From assembly GCA_014529385.2 (NCBI GenBank), contig CM043967.1:85621278-85685277 (forward strand): 64,000 nt of DNA, read 5' to 3'. This DNA comes from Adiantum capillus-veneris (taxonomy: Eukaryota; Streptophyta; Polypodiopsida; Polypodiales; Pteridaceae). Under the pieces are notes generated by a model. The model was not told the origin of the DNA and did no database searches. It saw nothing but the letters and a program-made list of their open reading frames with translations. Both the position numbers and the translations under genes were made by a program. This document shows, in pieces, positions 53,560 to 64,000 of this stretch (position 1 is its first letter; every line of letters begins with the position of its first letter).

Positions 53560-53942
53560 TAGCTAGCAAGCCGAGCAGTACAAGGAGTGCTGGAAAAACT
53601 CTTTCGTAGATACTATTATCTCCGTTGTGGATTTTACAGAGAACTATTTGTTCAAGGAGAAAATGAAATACAGTCTATGCATTGGCATACTAATCAATGC
53701 ACCATCTTTGTCCCACACCACTTACATGCGGAGCCCTAAAGACAACAATATACTCAAGAAGATGCACTTTTACATTTCAGATGATTGGCAACATGATACC
53801 TTATTTGTCTAACACTACTTTTGTCTTCATTACCAGTGGTTAAAGGATCAAGGTTTAAAATTTAAGAAGCACTATGTTTGGTCCAATGGTGCAGCTTCAC
53901 AATTTAAGGCATGTCAAATGCATGGGCATGCACCATTGTAAT
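53560..53942 (+). pseudogene. Transposase-like protein fragment (possible DDE type)
   Basis: Reads AEQYKECWKNSFVDTIISVV, DFTENYLFKEKM, APSLSHTTYMRSPKDN and HFYISDDWQHDTLFV. After one TAA (near 53810) it continues HYQWLKDQGLKFKKHYVWSN and GAASQFKA. The layout, VDFxENY, a conserved HxD region and then (S/N)DGAASQFK, resembles uncharacterised transposon proteins I have seen in plants and animals with acidic residues in an RNase H-like order. Here the second Asp is Asn. It is truncated after QFKA. The assignment is by pattern only. Confidence 0.4.
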
Positions 53943-55200
53943 TGGAGCTTGAACGCTTCACAACATTTGTGGGTATTGCAAACATGACCCAACCGAAGTA
54001 AACACCAGACCTTGTCATGCTTTTGCATTTCTTGTGTTGCTGGTCATTACAAGTCCTGCTCCAACAAAGCCTATGTGGAGAGGTGGACACATATACACTT
54101 GAAACTTGAAGCTCCATCAAAAGCAGCGGATGAAGTTATGTGGATGAAGAAACACATGACACCCCTATGTTTGAAGGGTCTCCATGTATGCTAGGTGACT
54201 TACTTAATGAGGAAGAAAATTATGATGTAGAGTTCTATTTACTTAAATGAGTAAAGGCAAAGTGGAAGACAGTCACAATTGTTAAAGATTCTTGGCAAAA
54301 TACATGTGCAAGAGGCACATATGTTGTCACTAGCTATTTTTACATGCAAGAAAAAGATAATCCCCGTCATAACAAACTGCGTGATGATAAGGGTGTGAGC
54401 CACATGTACTCTCATCTTGTAAGGGCAATCAAATTTGAGATGTGCCTCGTAGACACCACAACAAAAACATACTAGTTGTCCCATATGTGGAGTGAGCTGA
54501 TTCACAATGTCATGCCATATGAGGCTGCTTGAAATCTCTTTTGAATCTCAAGCTTCCAAACTGTCACTTCTGCTCTATTGAATTGGAACAACTTTGAAGT
54601 GCTCTCTTTGACTTCCCTTTTTGCAAAATTTCTAATTATTTTAATTCTTACTAGCCATGGTAGAGTTTTTGATACAACTCTCTAGTCTTCTTTTGTACAT
54701 GCAAACACATTTTACACACCTTTGAATGCCTTCAAGCATACTTCCTATAGCTACACACCTTTGAATGCCTTTAAGCATATTCCCTTTAGCTCTCTAGTGA
54801 GCCAATATACCATTGTACCTACAACTTCAAAGACTTGCATGTATACAAGTGAAATGAACAAGATAGTTAAAAAAATCACAATACACATAAAAGATGAAAA
54901 GAAGTGCGGACAAAGGATTAAAAGTCTTCGTTCAAACACAATTAAAAAAATGAAAACTATGCATCATAACCTTACTTTTGAAAGCGTGTAAGCAAGAAAA
55001 GAGATCATATACAATTTGCATTTATCCAAAATTGTGATTACATATAAGTTGCCACCAACTATTCAATAAAAAAATAAGAAGTAAATTCGCCATATATTTA
55101 AGGACTAAGTACCCACAACAAAACACGTTTCCATATATTCAATGGATATTTGAGAGTCCTAGTATCCTCGTTACATGACTAACATTCATCCCCCTTGACA
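53943..55200 (+). pseudogene. Continuation of the transposon-like protein, broken
   Basis: Short frames read GHYKSCSNKAYVERWTHIHL (54048-54110), KAKWKTVTIVKDSWQNTCAR then GTYVVTSYFYMQ (54249-54350), and HMYSHLVRAIKFEMCLVD (54400-54460). Stops separate them. No known domain, but codons follow on in the same strand. A Lys-rich 89-codon frame at 54722-54991 may be chance. Confidence 0.3.
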
Positions 55201-55309
55201 AGATAGTGTCAGCTACTAGAAGCTTCATAGTGCATTGTCATGTCAACCATCCGAAAGCAGACTGCCCCTTGCCGGTACATGGCTTGGAATGATGCTCCAT
55301 CACCAACCT

Positions 55310-57280
55310 TCACAATTTATCCTTCGAGTTCATAAGCATGTTTTGCCTAGCGTAATCCCTTCGTGCATTTGCAGTCCTCCATCTTGTCAGCGATGGTTGC
55401 AGCACCTCTGTCAAATACAGTGAATTCTGACCACAATCATCCAGAACAAATGTCTCTGGGCATACACAACAATGTTCTGGGTTGAGCATACTATTGTACA
55501 AGGTATCATCCACCGGAAGTGTATTATCCTTATCCAAGAAGGGGAAGGAGGACCATTATTAGCAAGACACTTTAGAAAGATTGGTGTGTTCCCTGCCCGC
55601 GGTGCATGAGGCACATCATTTAGCAAAAAACGTGTTTTTTTACAATGTTCTTGATGCATGATTACCAAGAAATAATCTTTGTTCAAATCTATAAAACATG
55701 CATGCAATGCTGCGTCCATGTTATCATCAATCATGGTACTCCAAATGACCACATGAAAATGATAGAGACAAACTTCAAGAAAGGTCAGAGCATCCTTTTT
55801 TACTACATATCAAACTGGAGGAATTTTAGAGTTTGAGTGACCCTCAATCAAAGTAAACCTATCTTCATAACCTACTTGAGGTACCAAATCGCTTGCCTCT
55901 GCTAGCCTTGAATGAACTGTACCTCTTGCGATACAAACTGCTTGCCTCTACTAGCCTTGAACAATCTTTATCTCTTCAACAATAGCCCATTCATATCCAA
56001 AATCACACAAGTAGACTTCAATTCTATGGGAGCAGCAGCAACAGTAACAGCCACGGAGAAACTAAAACCTTACAAGGGAAGAAGGAAACATTCATATCCT
56101 TTTCATCTTTAGGACATTCATCCTCAACCAACCCTTGGTTATTCCCTGCATCTAGAACAATTTTATCTTGATTTGGGACATCTACACTATTATGAACCTC
56201 ACCCAATCCCTGGTTATTTCCAACATCTGGGAGACTTTTGACTTGCATGGAACTCTGATCCTTGCATCCCTTCTTGTAATCTGAGAATCAAAACATTCAT
56301 CCTCATCCCTCCCCTGGTTATTCTTTGCATTTGGAATCTTTTCCTCTTGCTTAGAGACCTCTGTAGTAATAGCAACACCCTACCCCACATAAGTCAATGT
56401 ACTTGCTTTTTCCTCTTGCTTTGAGAACTCTACACTAATAGCAACACCATGCCCCACATCAATTAGTTTGCTAATTGCTCTTGTGCTAGAGCGGGTTGTG
56501 CATCCATGTTTGGTTAGTTGAGGCCACACTATACACAAAAGTGATGTAAAAAGAAAATCTACTCAACAAGCAGTGTGAACACTCCCAAAATTCAAGACAA
56601 CTAACATCACATGTGTAATATAATTGGAGAAAAGAAAATGAACAACTTTTACAATCAAAATTCCAAGATCTACAAAAGAACAAGATAGGTGGCTCCGTCA
56701 TGCCCTCTTGTGTAAGTAGAAAGAAGCTATATCTTACACATGGCTACTAGGCTGATTAAAACATGTTTCTAGAGGAAGGTCAAATTCATTACTTGTTGAT
56801 AGTTGAGCACGCTTTGAACCTGTACCCTTCTTTGGCCCAACCTTTTGTGATGAAGCCTTTTTGGGTGTAGGCTTCTGTGGTGGAGCCTTATTTGGAGATG
56901 GAGAGGCAGGCATTCCAGCAATGTCCTTCTTGATCTCCTCCAAGGTCTTTAACATCAACAATTTCGTGCCCAATTCTTGACATGGCATGCACCTTATGGG
57001 CAACTTAGGTCTAAAGGGAGTATTCTCATCACTTATGCTTTGTTGTCTGGTCATCCTTGGGGACACTCCTAGAGCAGTAATGGGAGTAGGAGTTGTCTCT
57101 TTGGAGTAGGAATTTGTTATGGCCTTCTTTGGAGTAGGAGTGAACTCTTCGCTCTGTAAAATAGTTGTCTCTTTGGCCACCTCTGAGTATAGGTCTACTG
57201 CAATTTCCAAATGTAGGAAATAAGAACAACACACATCTATAATCAGATGCAGGTAAAAGGGTGTAGAAATGTACCTTCAA
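55310..57280 (-). other. Minus-strand ORF pieces within the candidate transposon
   Basis: 55752-55411 and 55537-55310 are overlapping frames with protein-like composition (NPEHCCVCPETFVLDDCGQN). 57234-56734 is 166 codons rich in Lys, Pro, Thr and Ser (PNKAPPQKPTPKKASSQK), a probable disordered basic tail. No family is recognised. Confidence 0.3.
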
Positions 57281-57462
57281 TGAAGTAAGTTTGTTGCAAT
57301 ATGGAATGTTTCCCTTTATTGGTTACATACACATAGAGCAAAGCAATTACCACATATGATGTCTTTCTTGGATGTCATTGTCGATGGACAAAGACCTACT
57401 ACATTAATCACCCTCTCAGGCAAAGATTGGCCTCATCCAGTCACCACACACTTGTAATGTTT

Positions 57463-57651
57463 TCAGCACATGTGTGCAAAACACAACATGTGATAAACAT
57501 GGAGACAAGGCATGGAAAACACATCTAGTGCAGCAACATCAAAAGCATTGTTGCATCCCGTGCAACTTGAAAAGCCTCCAATAGAGACTTGATCAAATTC
57601 TCCCTTAGGCACACAAGGAGGGAGTGCCATAAAGGTGTTCATTCCCCTCAA
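57463..57651 (-). CDS. Small zinc-finger-like ORF
   Basis: Contains FSSCTGCNNAFD then MPCLHVYHMLCFAHMC: a CxxC followed about 20 residues later by CxHxxH and CxxHxC, spacing like a RING-type or other cross-brace finger. 63 codons, no start context preference. It may be an exon of the transposon-like protein on this strand. Function unknown. Confidence 0.3.
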   Translation of the reverse strand: MRGMNTFMALPPCVPKGEFDQVSIGGFSSCTGCNNAFDVAALDVFSMPCLHVYHMLCFAHMC

Positions 57652-57819
57652 CTCAGCTTCGGTTTTCAGCTCATCACAAAATTGGGAGTGCTTACATTCC
57701 TTCTTCAGGTCAATCTAACTTGAAGCTAAGTAACTCTACAAACACCATAGGTCATGCTATGAGAACATTGCATAAGAAAACATTAAATGCCACATCAAAC
57801 TATTCTTGCTATGTTCTTG

Positions 57820-58230
57820 CAACAAAAATTATATAGGTATTACAAAAGCTATATAGCTATTGTAGAAGCTATATAGCAATTACACCAGATATATAGAAAT
57901 TGCAAAATATATGTATATTTACTGCAGAAACTATATAGCTATTGCAAGAGATATATAGTATTACACAAGAGCTATATAGCTGAAGAAACAACTATATACT
58001 TCTACAACACTTTTCTTCCCATGGCCATATAGTGGTACAATAACCATACTATGTACTTGCATGGCTTCCGATGACAACTATATATTTCCATGGCTTGCTA
58101 CAATAGTTGAACCTCAGAACCCTAGAGATGATCTAGCTGAAGTTGCATGGCTTCCCATGACAACTATATATTTGCATGGATTGCTACAATAGCTAAACCT
58201 CAGAACCTAGAGACTATATAGCTAAACAAC
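57820..58230. repeat. Array of degenerate GCTATATAGC motifs
   Basis: CTATATAGCT or close variants occur near 57849, 57870, 57888, 57931, 57950, 57972, 57986, 58133 and 58208. The core is the same palindrome as in the array at 52915-53420. Confidence 0.65.
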
Positions 58231-58757
58231 AATGTTCCAACCAGTTATTCATGTCTTCTTGCATGCTCACCAATGATCCAACTCATGTTTGTATCTTCTC
58301 CTCTCGATAGCTAGCCTAATTCAACATATACCAACATTTTAAATTATGTAGTAGCAGTGGCAGTATATGGCTTACAATGATCTAACAAGCTATTTCGGTC
58401 ATGCTGCAAGCACAACAAATATCAATGTCACTTTTTTCTCTCGTCACCTAGATACCTGGCCTAGTTCAACATAGGCCTAACCTTTGAACTATCTAGTAGA
58501 CGACCTTGTACTTGAAGACAACAATATTTCAGGTGATAGCCATGAGCAACTTGGAAGAGGGTAAGGGTGTCACCTATGGTCTAGCTGTACATCCTAAAAT
58601 CGTTTGGGGTATGGACAACCTAGCACAAAAATTAAGGATGGAAGCCAAAATGTACCTCTAAACACCACAAGATAGGGCACACAAAGATACTAATAGTGCA
58701 TATCTTAGATGTCGCAATGTCTTTTGCTAGCTTGTCAAGGTCCTTTGTAGGGTTTTC
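58231..58757. other. No gene recognised
   Basis: Ordinary composition. A few loose variants of the TATAGC motif continue from the array. Confidence 0.4.
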
Positions 58758-59560
58758 TTATTGCAACTCTTTGAGCCAATCTAACATGTGCTGGCAATCA
58801 TACTTCTTATCTAATGCCTCAATCCCCTTCTTCAATTGAGAGATGACAAGGTTCTCATGGCGCCCTCCATCCCTATGGAAAGAGCGAGTAGCATCTTCAA
58901 CACCCAAATGTGTGTTCTCATCTTCCTTTTTGGCCAATAGTACCCTTAACTCACTTCTTTTTTCCATGGAATCCAATTCCAGTAAATGCAATGGATCCGA
59001 TAGGTTTTTGGAACGCAAAACACCATGAAGACTCCCTAGTTCTTTATCTTTACACCCCCTAGGTACACCTTTGCTTCTCATGTCTCCTCCCAGCTCTTGC
59101 GCTTATTCTCCAAGTTATGGTGTTCTTCACCACTTTTCATAGCGCGCTCTGCAAAAGGGGCCCATGCCACAGTGTAGAGAACCTTGTTACTAGCAAGATA
59201 GTTTGTGGCACTGTAATGTTCTAGTGCAAAGCCTTTTGCAAAAGATTGAGTGACCTCATAGAAGACTATGTCTTCTTGGTACACATCGCAATGCTTTTGA
59301 ACAAGCAACTCAACAAATTCACATTTAACATGATAGGCCTTCACCTTCTTGTTGCTCCCCAGAGCTGGATTTGCACAAGAAAACACATCACCCCAATCTT
59401 TGCCAATAATGTTGTTCTTTCCATGTAGATTCCGAGGATTAACTCCAGTCAATGACAGGTCGTGCTCTTCATGAAACTCTTCGGCAATATGACATAATTT
59501 CTTATGATTTGGTGGGAGTATTGCCCTGATTATACTAGTTGCATACTTTGAGCCAATTTA
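58758..59560 (-). CDS. Unrecognised minus-strand ORFs (two overlapping blocks)
   Basis: 59452-59078 (125 codons; the open reading extends upstream to about 59560 as AILPPNHKKLCHIAEEFHEE) and 59081-58758 (108 codons) overlap by four bases in different frames, as an ATGA. Readings include DWGDVFSCANPALGSNKKVK, YEVTQSFAKGFALEHYSATN and KKYDCQHMLDWLKELQ. Charge and helix pattern are protein-like. No family is recognised. They probably belong to the transposon-like unit that begins near 52.9 kb. Confidence 0.35.
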
Positions 59561-61310
59561 ATGGTCAATGACTAGTGTAAATTTTACAAATGGCAATTAA
59601 GGACTAGGCAACGTGCTTTCATGGGTAAAATGTCCCTTTTGCCGATTCCTCCTTTGAATGATTGAGAAAGATTGGTTGATTGGCAGCTTTGTGAAGCTCC
59701 CTTTTCTTGAGTTTCAGCTCAACACATATATGCAAATTTACAATCACAATTCTTGGGTATCACACGTATGTGTTTGTTTGTGGAAAATGCCAAAAATAAA
59801 AAAGATGCTTGGTGGCGTAAATGTCTTTCATGCATATGGAAAAGCCGTATTCTTCTTAAGGTATGTTTATTCCTATGTCAACATCTTGTTGGAGTTTTTC
59901 TACTAGGTGATGTGCCTACTAAATTAAATGCACTTCAGATACACAATGTCCATCGACATGTAGAGGAGTCTCATGCACGTTTGCTTTGGCTCTATCTTTC
60001 TTCTTGGGCATTCCTTTTGCACGTTTTCAATTTCCTTTGTGGAAGATTTCCCTTTGTTCGTTTTGAAAAATGGTTTTGGTTGTTTGTTGGTGTGTTATCT
60101 GACCCTTCTATGACCTACCATCTTCTTCACTTGGGCTTGTTATTGACTTTGTGATCTATTTGGAGTTTTAGGAACGATCTTCTATTCTTTCAACCTCCAA
60201 GAGACCCACTTCTTTGGATTATTGTTACACTTGTCATTTCACCAGTTAGGACATTTCTCAACAAACCCTAGAGTTGTTTTTAGTTGCTCACTACCTTGAC
60301 CCTCTTCGGCATGATCTTAATGCAGAATTCTACTTTGTACATTCTCTTCTTTGTGTGGTTTTCCATCTTGAGGTTTTCCACCGGTAAAAAGCTTTACCAA
60401 AAAGAAACATGCGTGCACGCACATGCATGTGCATATATGTGTACTAGAGACATTGATTACACTGCGGAAGAAACTGGATTCACAAGGTGATTTCCAGGCG
60501 GAAGGGACATGAAAGTGCTCTTCCAAAGCTGCCAAACCCACCTAGAGGTTGGTGATTGGCGCTCAATTCTTTTGTCAGGCTAGGTTCACAGTGAGCGGCA
60601 GACCAATCAAAAGCTTGGATTTTGCTTGCCTTGTTCACATAAGGTGGTGGAAGGCAATGACATGGCAACCACGTCAAGGAAGAAAAAGCCTTTTTCTCTT
60701 TCACCCCCCTATTCTTCAAAACACACACACACACACACACACACAACCCCCCCCCCCCCCCCCCAACAAACCCGTGAGGACTTCCACCCTGACACCTTTT
60801 CCCTCCAACCAATGGAGCAGTGCCATGCACTCATGATGAGCTTGTACGTCCACCGCCTTGTGTAAACCGTGGGGAGGCAGAAGAGAGCCTGTTGGTGTTC
60901 CGTCTAGAAGGAGGAAAATTGGCTTTTCTTCTGCTCTAGGGGGGGCGAGGGGGGGGGGGGGGGGGGGGGATAAAGGTGACGTGGCCCACCTTTTCCCCTA
61001 CCTCCGCCCTCTGTGAACAACCATGTCCAAATGGCATCCCGTCATTGGAGCTCTCCCACTCTCCTTTCTTCCGCCGAGCTGTTGTGAACCCAACCTTATT
61101 CATCATACTTGGTCATCTTTCAATCTAATGTATTTCTCAACCTCGAAATTTAGGGTTCCATTGTAGGACCTTCCAAGCGTTGCACCTTGTGAGCAAAGGC
61201 TCAACTGGCAGACAAGTATGCAAAGGATGAAGTCATTTGTATGAGTTCCTTTAGGTTGACAGAATCTTTTGAAGTGGCTGTTGATACCAAATGAGGATGT
61301 TAACATAGAA
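59561..61310. other. Intergenic with homopolymer runs
   Basis: Contains (CA)n and a C-run at 60720-60764, and a G-run at 60949-60969. A 133-codon plus-strand frame (59753-60154) is Leu/Phe-rich without a recognisable pattern and is not called. Confidence 0.5.
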
Positions 61311-61375
61311 TCTATACTATATATTAAGGAGACTGGTTTTCCAGTGCCACGTGTCAAAGTTTGCTGCATTAAATT
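61311..61375 (+). mobile_element. Helitron-like 5' end
   Basis: TCTATACTATATATTAAGGA after an A, then GACTGGTTTTCCAGTGCCACG: the start and early bases follow a common plant Helitron 5' consensus. No 3' end is identified in the next 400 bases. Confidence 0.5.
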
Positions 61376-61612
61376 GAGTAGAGTTGGTTGATAGAGCTTG
61401 TGAGTGATGGCAAGGAATGCTCTTATAGCACATAACGCTATCCATATTAAGCTTAATGATGCAATGCCTCTGTATTAAGCTTGCATTACATTGTGGTGCT
61501 CATAGGGATGGCTAAGCATACTCCTAAAATGGGGTACATGGCACTAACCCAAAAAGGCTGGAGTGTTAGATGACAACGATCCTTTCTGATTTACAAACAT
61601 ATGAAATTGTCA

Positions 61613-61615
<3 letters not shown>

Positions 61616-61657
<42 letters not shown>
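61616..61657. repeat. (GA)n microsatellite
   Basis: About 21 GA units, about 80 bases beyond the peroxidase stop codon. Confidence 0.95.
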
Positions 61658-61658
<1 letters not shown>

Positions 61659-61739
61659 GGATAATGAACAAACTGTGTACCCCTAAAGCTGCATAATAGA
61701 TGTGACTTAAGCAATCAAATATGTAAATGCACGAGCATG

Positions 61740-62690
61740 TTAAGCATTGAAGGCCCGACAATCTTTCCGTATCTGTCCTTGACTACCCATCTTCACACCC
61801 ACATTGCCTAGTTTCACCATGGAGGATGCAAATGCTGCAAAGAAGCTTGCTTGGTTTTGTGCAAAGGCCCTTACAATGCCTTTGGTTCTGCTGTCTGTCC
61901 ATAGTACCTCATCTGAAGCCAGCAATCCCTTTCCAGCTTGCAAGTTGCTGAAGTAGCTGCTATCAAAGGAAAAGGGAGATGACCAATCTAATGCTTGCAC
62001 TGTATTCATATCAGACGACAAATTCATCGAACACCGAGTCCGGAGAAATGCCGCAAACTGGCGATCTAATACTGGATCCATGGCGAGTGTAGCATTGAAA
62101 TGGTACAAGCGATTGCGGAAAAATCTGCAATGTGCAAATCCAAGAGTATGTGCACCTAAACAAATTAAAAGCTCTCAAATGTCAGGACATAAACAATTGA
62201 CATCCACAAAAAACTGCAGTCATACGCAAAATGAGTACCTGAGAGAGCCACAATATCCATAATGTCAAGTCCCTTTGATCTGAAGAGGGCCTTGAGTTGA
62301 TCAACATTAGAGTTGGGTCCAGGCAAATTGTTTTCCACTCTTGAGGCTAGGGAAATCATACCATCTTTCCTCCCCTTTAACACTGGCCAAGTAGACCCAC
62401 TTGCCTGCATGCATATTTTCGAGCATGAAACATCATTGCACTAAATGATGTACAAAAGTAAAGCTTCTTGTTATCAATCAGCTGGCTGATGTAATTACAA
62501 GAGAGACAGCATCGCGAGCTGCGATGGCAAGTATGTCAGCACAGGACACCACACCTGGGCATTCAATCTCTACCAATGCCTTGGCTTCAGAAATGGCACG
62601 GAAGCCATCTCCTGCCAAACTGCGATTTGGCAGGGCATCCCTTTCCGTTGCCACTGCATGAGATGCTATTAAAATTGAAGCATCGCATCC
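61740..62690 (-). CDS. Class III peroxidase, exons 2-4 (5' exon not in view)
   Basis: Secretory haem peroxidase (H2O2-dependent oxidation of phenolics; apoplast or vacuole). Exons 62690-62499 (192 bases), 62404-62239 (166) and 62155-61740 (416, ends TGA/TAA-type stop before 61740) join in phase with GT-AG introns. The 192/166 sizes and positions are those conserved in this family. Exon 2 starts [20 protein letters not shown] and has [18 protein letters not shown]. Exon 3 has [19 protein letters not shown]. The proximal haem His lies in [13 protein letters not shown] across intron 3. Exon 4 has the substrate-side [20 protein letters not shown], and ends [10 protein letters not shown]. Signal peptide and distal Arg/His (HFHDCF) belong to exon 1, which I cannot find up to 64000. 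Confidence 0.88.
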
Positions 62691-62878
62691 CTGATAAGTC
62701 AATGAAAAGCAATAAGTAAAAAACCCAATGAAGAAACAAATCAATTGCAATCAGATCATAGTCACACTCAGTTAATAACAAGATGGAAACATTTGAGCAA
62801 ACTTAGTGCAAAGCTAATGAGCAACAGAGCACTAGAAAATAGTTTTAGTGTGCATGTGTGCTTGAAGATAGTCTGCAC

Positions 62879-62879
<1 letters not shown>

Positions 62880-62911
<32 letters not shown>
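62880..62911. repeat. (CT)n microsatellite
   Basis: About 15 CT units upstream of peroxidase exon 2. Confidence 0.95.
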
Positions 62912-62913
<2 letters not shown>

Positions 62914-63110
62914 CCACCACTGCAAAGCTCAGCTCATACTCACACCCACGGGACTCTCATTGACCGAGCATTGAGATCAAGACTTGTACGACTGAGGAGA
63001 GGAGCTTCACAGCAGCATCGACGGAGACTATTGTGTACCCAGACATGGTATCAGATGCAAGAGTTTGTAACAGATTGGTCTGGTCAATTTGGCATTTTGA
63101 AGACATTAAT

Positions 63111-63115
<5 letters not shown>

Positions 63116-63157
<42 letters not shown>
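63116..63157. repeat. (CT)n microsatellite
   Basis: About 20 CT units, directly next to a SINE-like unit. Confidence 0.95.
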
Positions 63158-63158
<1 letters not shown>

Positions 63159-63159
63159 A

Positions 63160-63410
63160 CCTTTCTATCACCCAAGTGTGGTAGACTGGTTATGCCATTT
63201 CCCTCTTGAATAACAGGTCTCGAGTTCAACTCTTCTCTTGGGCTAGTTTCCTATGACATTAAAATACTTCTCTTCTCGGGTGTGTATGTGTGCGGGTGTG
63301 TGTGCGCTAATAAAAAGAGGAAAATGGTATAGCCTTTCTATCACCCAAGTGTGCTAGACTGGTTATGCCATTTCCCTCTTGAATAACACGTCTTGAGTTC
63401 AACTCTCCTC
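63160..63410 (+). mobile_element. Two tRNA-like SINE units in tandem
   Basis: CTTTCTATCACCCAAGTGTG starts near 63161 and 63335. Each unit has a possible A box (GGTAGACTGGTTATG / GCTAGACTGGTTATG) and, about 35 bases on, a B box (CGAGTTCAACTC / TGAGTTCAACTC). Between the units lies a GT-rich tail with AATAAAAAGAGG. This resembles the head of a tRNA-derived SINE; the tail is unclear. Confidence 0.5.
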
Positions 63411-63429
63411 GTCAAATAGATCTTTAAGG

Positions 63430-63725
63430 TCTCTTGAGACAGTTTCTGTAAGGTGCAGAGGAAGTGAATGTTGAACTTTGCTCAAGATGAGTGCTCGAAC
63501 TGTGCTCAAGGGTTCCTTTTACTTACGAAAGGGAGAGCCTTCCGTTCCTTTAATGAGAGAGTGCAAATGATCACAAACAAAGTGGAAGACACTGTGAATG
63601 AAGATACTGAGACTGAGAGATAAGAGAGAGAAGAGAATACGACACCAGAATGTTGTCAAACCCTCCTCCAAGGGCCCCACTCTCTATGGCAAGAGAGGTC
63701 TATGCTATTGATTGCACAATCCTCG
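63430..63725 (-). repeat. Dispersed repeat, copy 2 (inverted relative to 6400-6760)
   Basis: Reverse complement of the 6.4-kb copy; see GTGAATGTTGAACTTTGCTC, GGAGAGCCTTCCGTTCCTTT and CCACTCTCTATGGC. Small gaps separate the two. Confidence 0.75.
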
Positions 63726-64000
63726 TACAATGGTCTAAATGCAATGGGTACTAAATGATGCTATGTCGATGTCAACGGTGAGGACGATGATGACAATGCT
63801 AAGGCTGAAAACTGAATGCTGCGAATCTGCAACTGTCGCACCAAGACGGGGTTGATCTGCTGCCGTCGCCAAGGGTGGTAAATGCATGCAAAAACGCTAG
63901 GCTGAACGGAGGCTAAATCTGAAAATGATGGACTATCGTGATGGCTGAAAACTGACCGTCGTAGATTGACCCTCGGCAAGCTCTCGCGGCGAGGATCTGC
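63726..64000. other. Right edge, nothing recognised
   Basis: GC content rises toward the edge. No frame or motif is recognised; the peroxidase first exon is not here. Confidence 0.4.

Noticed and set aside
59753-60154. Membrane-protein-like 133-codon frame
   Set aside because: Leu/Phe richness comes from a T-rich strand; no pattern beyond composition.
62957-63229. Peroxidase exon 1
   Set aside because: TIVSVDAAVK is suggestive, but there is no HFHDCF, no signal peptide and no donor in phase with exon 2.

Overview
The window is nuclear DNA from a land plant with a large, repeat-rich genome. Evidence is a split chloroplast phytol-kinase gene, class III peroxidase exons with their conserved intron positions, plant-type Ty1/copia and Ty3/gypsy retroelements, and very long dinucleotide microsatellites. 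A fern or other large-genome lineage is plausible, but the sequence alone does not fix the species. There are no operons, CRISPR arrays or bacterial features.

Layout. 1-495: open gag start of a minus-strand LTR retroelement running off the left edge, with its primer site and part of its LTR behind it (to about 2.2 kb). 2.2-3.1 kb: copia relic. 4.0-4.5 kb: Helitron-like 5' end and an inverted-repeat/Pol III-like unit. 4686-10422: complete six-exon phytol kinase gene (VTE5-type) whose exons join to a 308-residue frame; its 4.46-kb second intron is filled with retroelement debris. 10.4-15.2 kb: mostly unrecognised intergenic DNA. 15657-22732: degenerate copia element with both LTRs, sitting inside a LINE ORF1-like sequence. 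22.9-24.4 kb: copia and gypsy relics. 26.4-27.0 kb: giant microsatellites. 28.5-31.2, 42.4-44.4 and 50.9-52.8 kb: three copies of one unnamed dispersed family. 31242-42291: nearly complete minus-strand Ty3/gypsy element with 2.6-kb LTRs and two RNase H-like regions (Tat-like). 44.3-45.2 kb: exons of an unrecognised gene. 45.5-47.3 kb: minus-strand exon-like pieces and a colinear but broken histone H3 copy. 48.4-50.05 kb: unrecognised plus-strand ORFs. 52.9-59.6 kb: a candidate DNA transposon, with transposase-like ORF pieces between two arrays of degenerate GCTATATAGC motifs. 61740-62690: exons 2-4 of a class III peroxidase whose first exon is not in view. 63.1-63.4 kb: two tRNA-like SINE units.

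Functionally only two host genes are recognised: phytol kinase (phytol salvage for tocopherol, in the plastid) and a secretory peroxidase (apoplast or vacuole). They are unrelated in pathway and about 51 kb apart. Almost everything else is transposable-element DNA of several ages: the gypsy element at 31-42 kb looks recent from its near-identical LTRs, while the copia element at 15-22 kb carries many stops and frameshifts.
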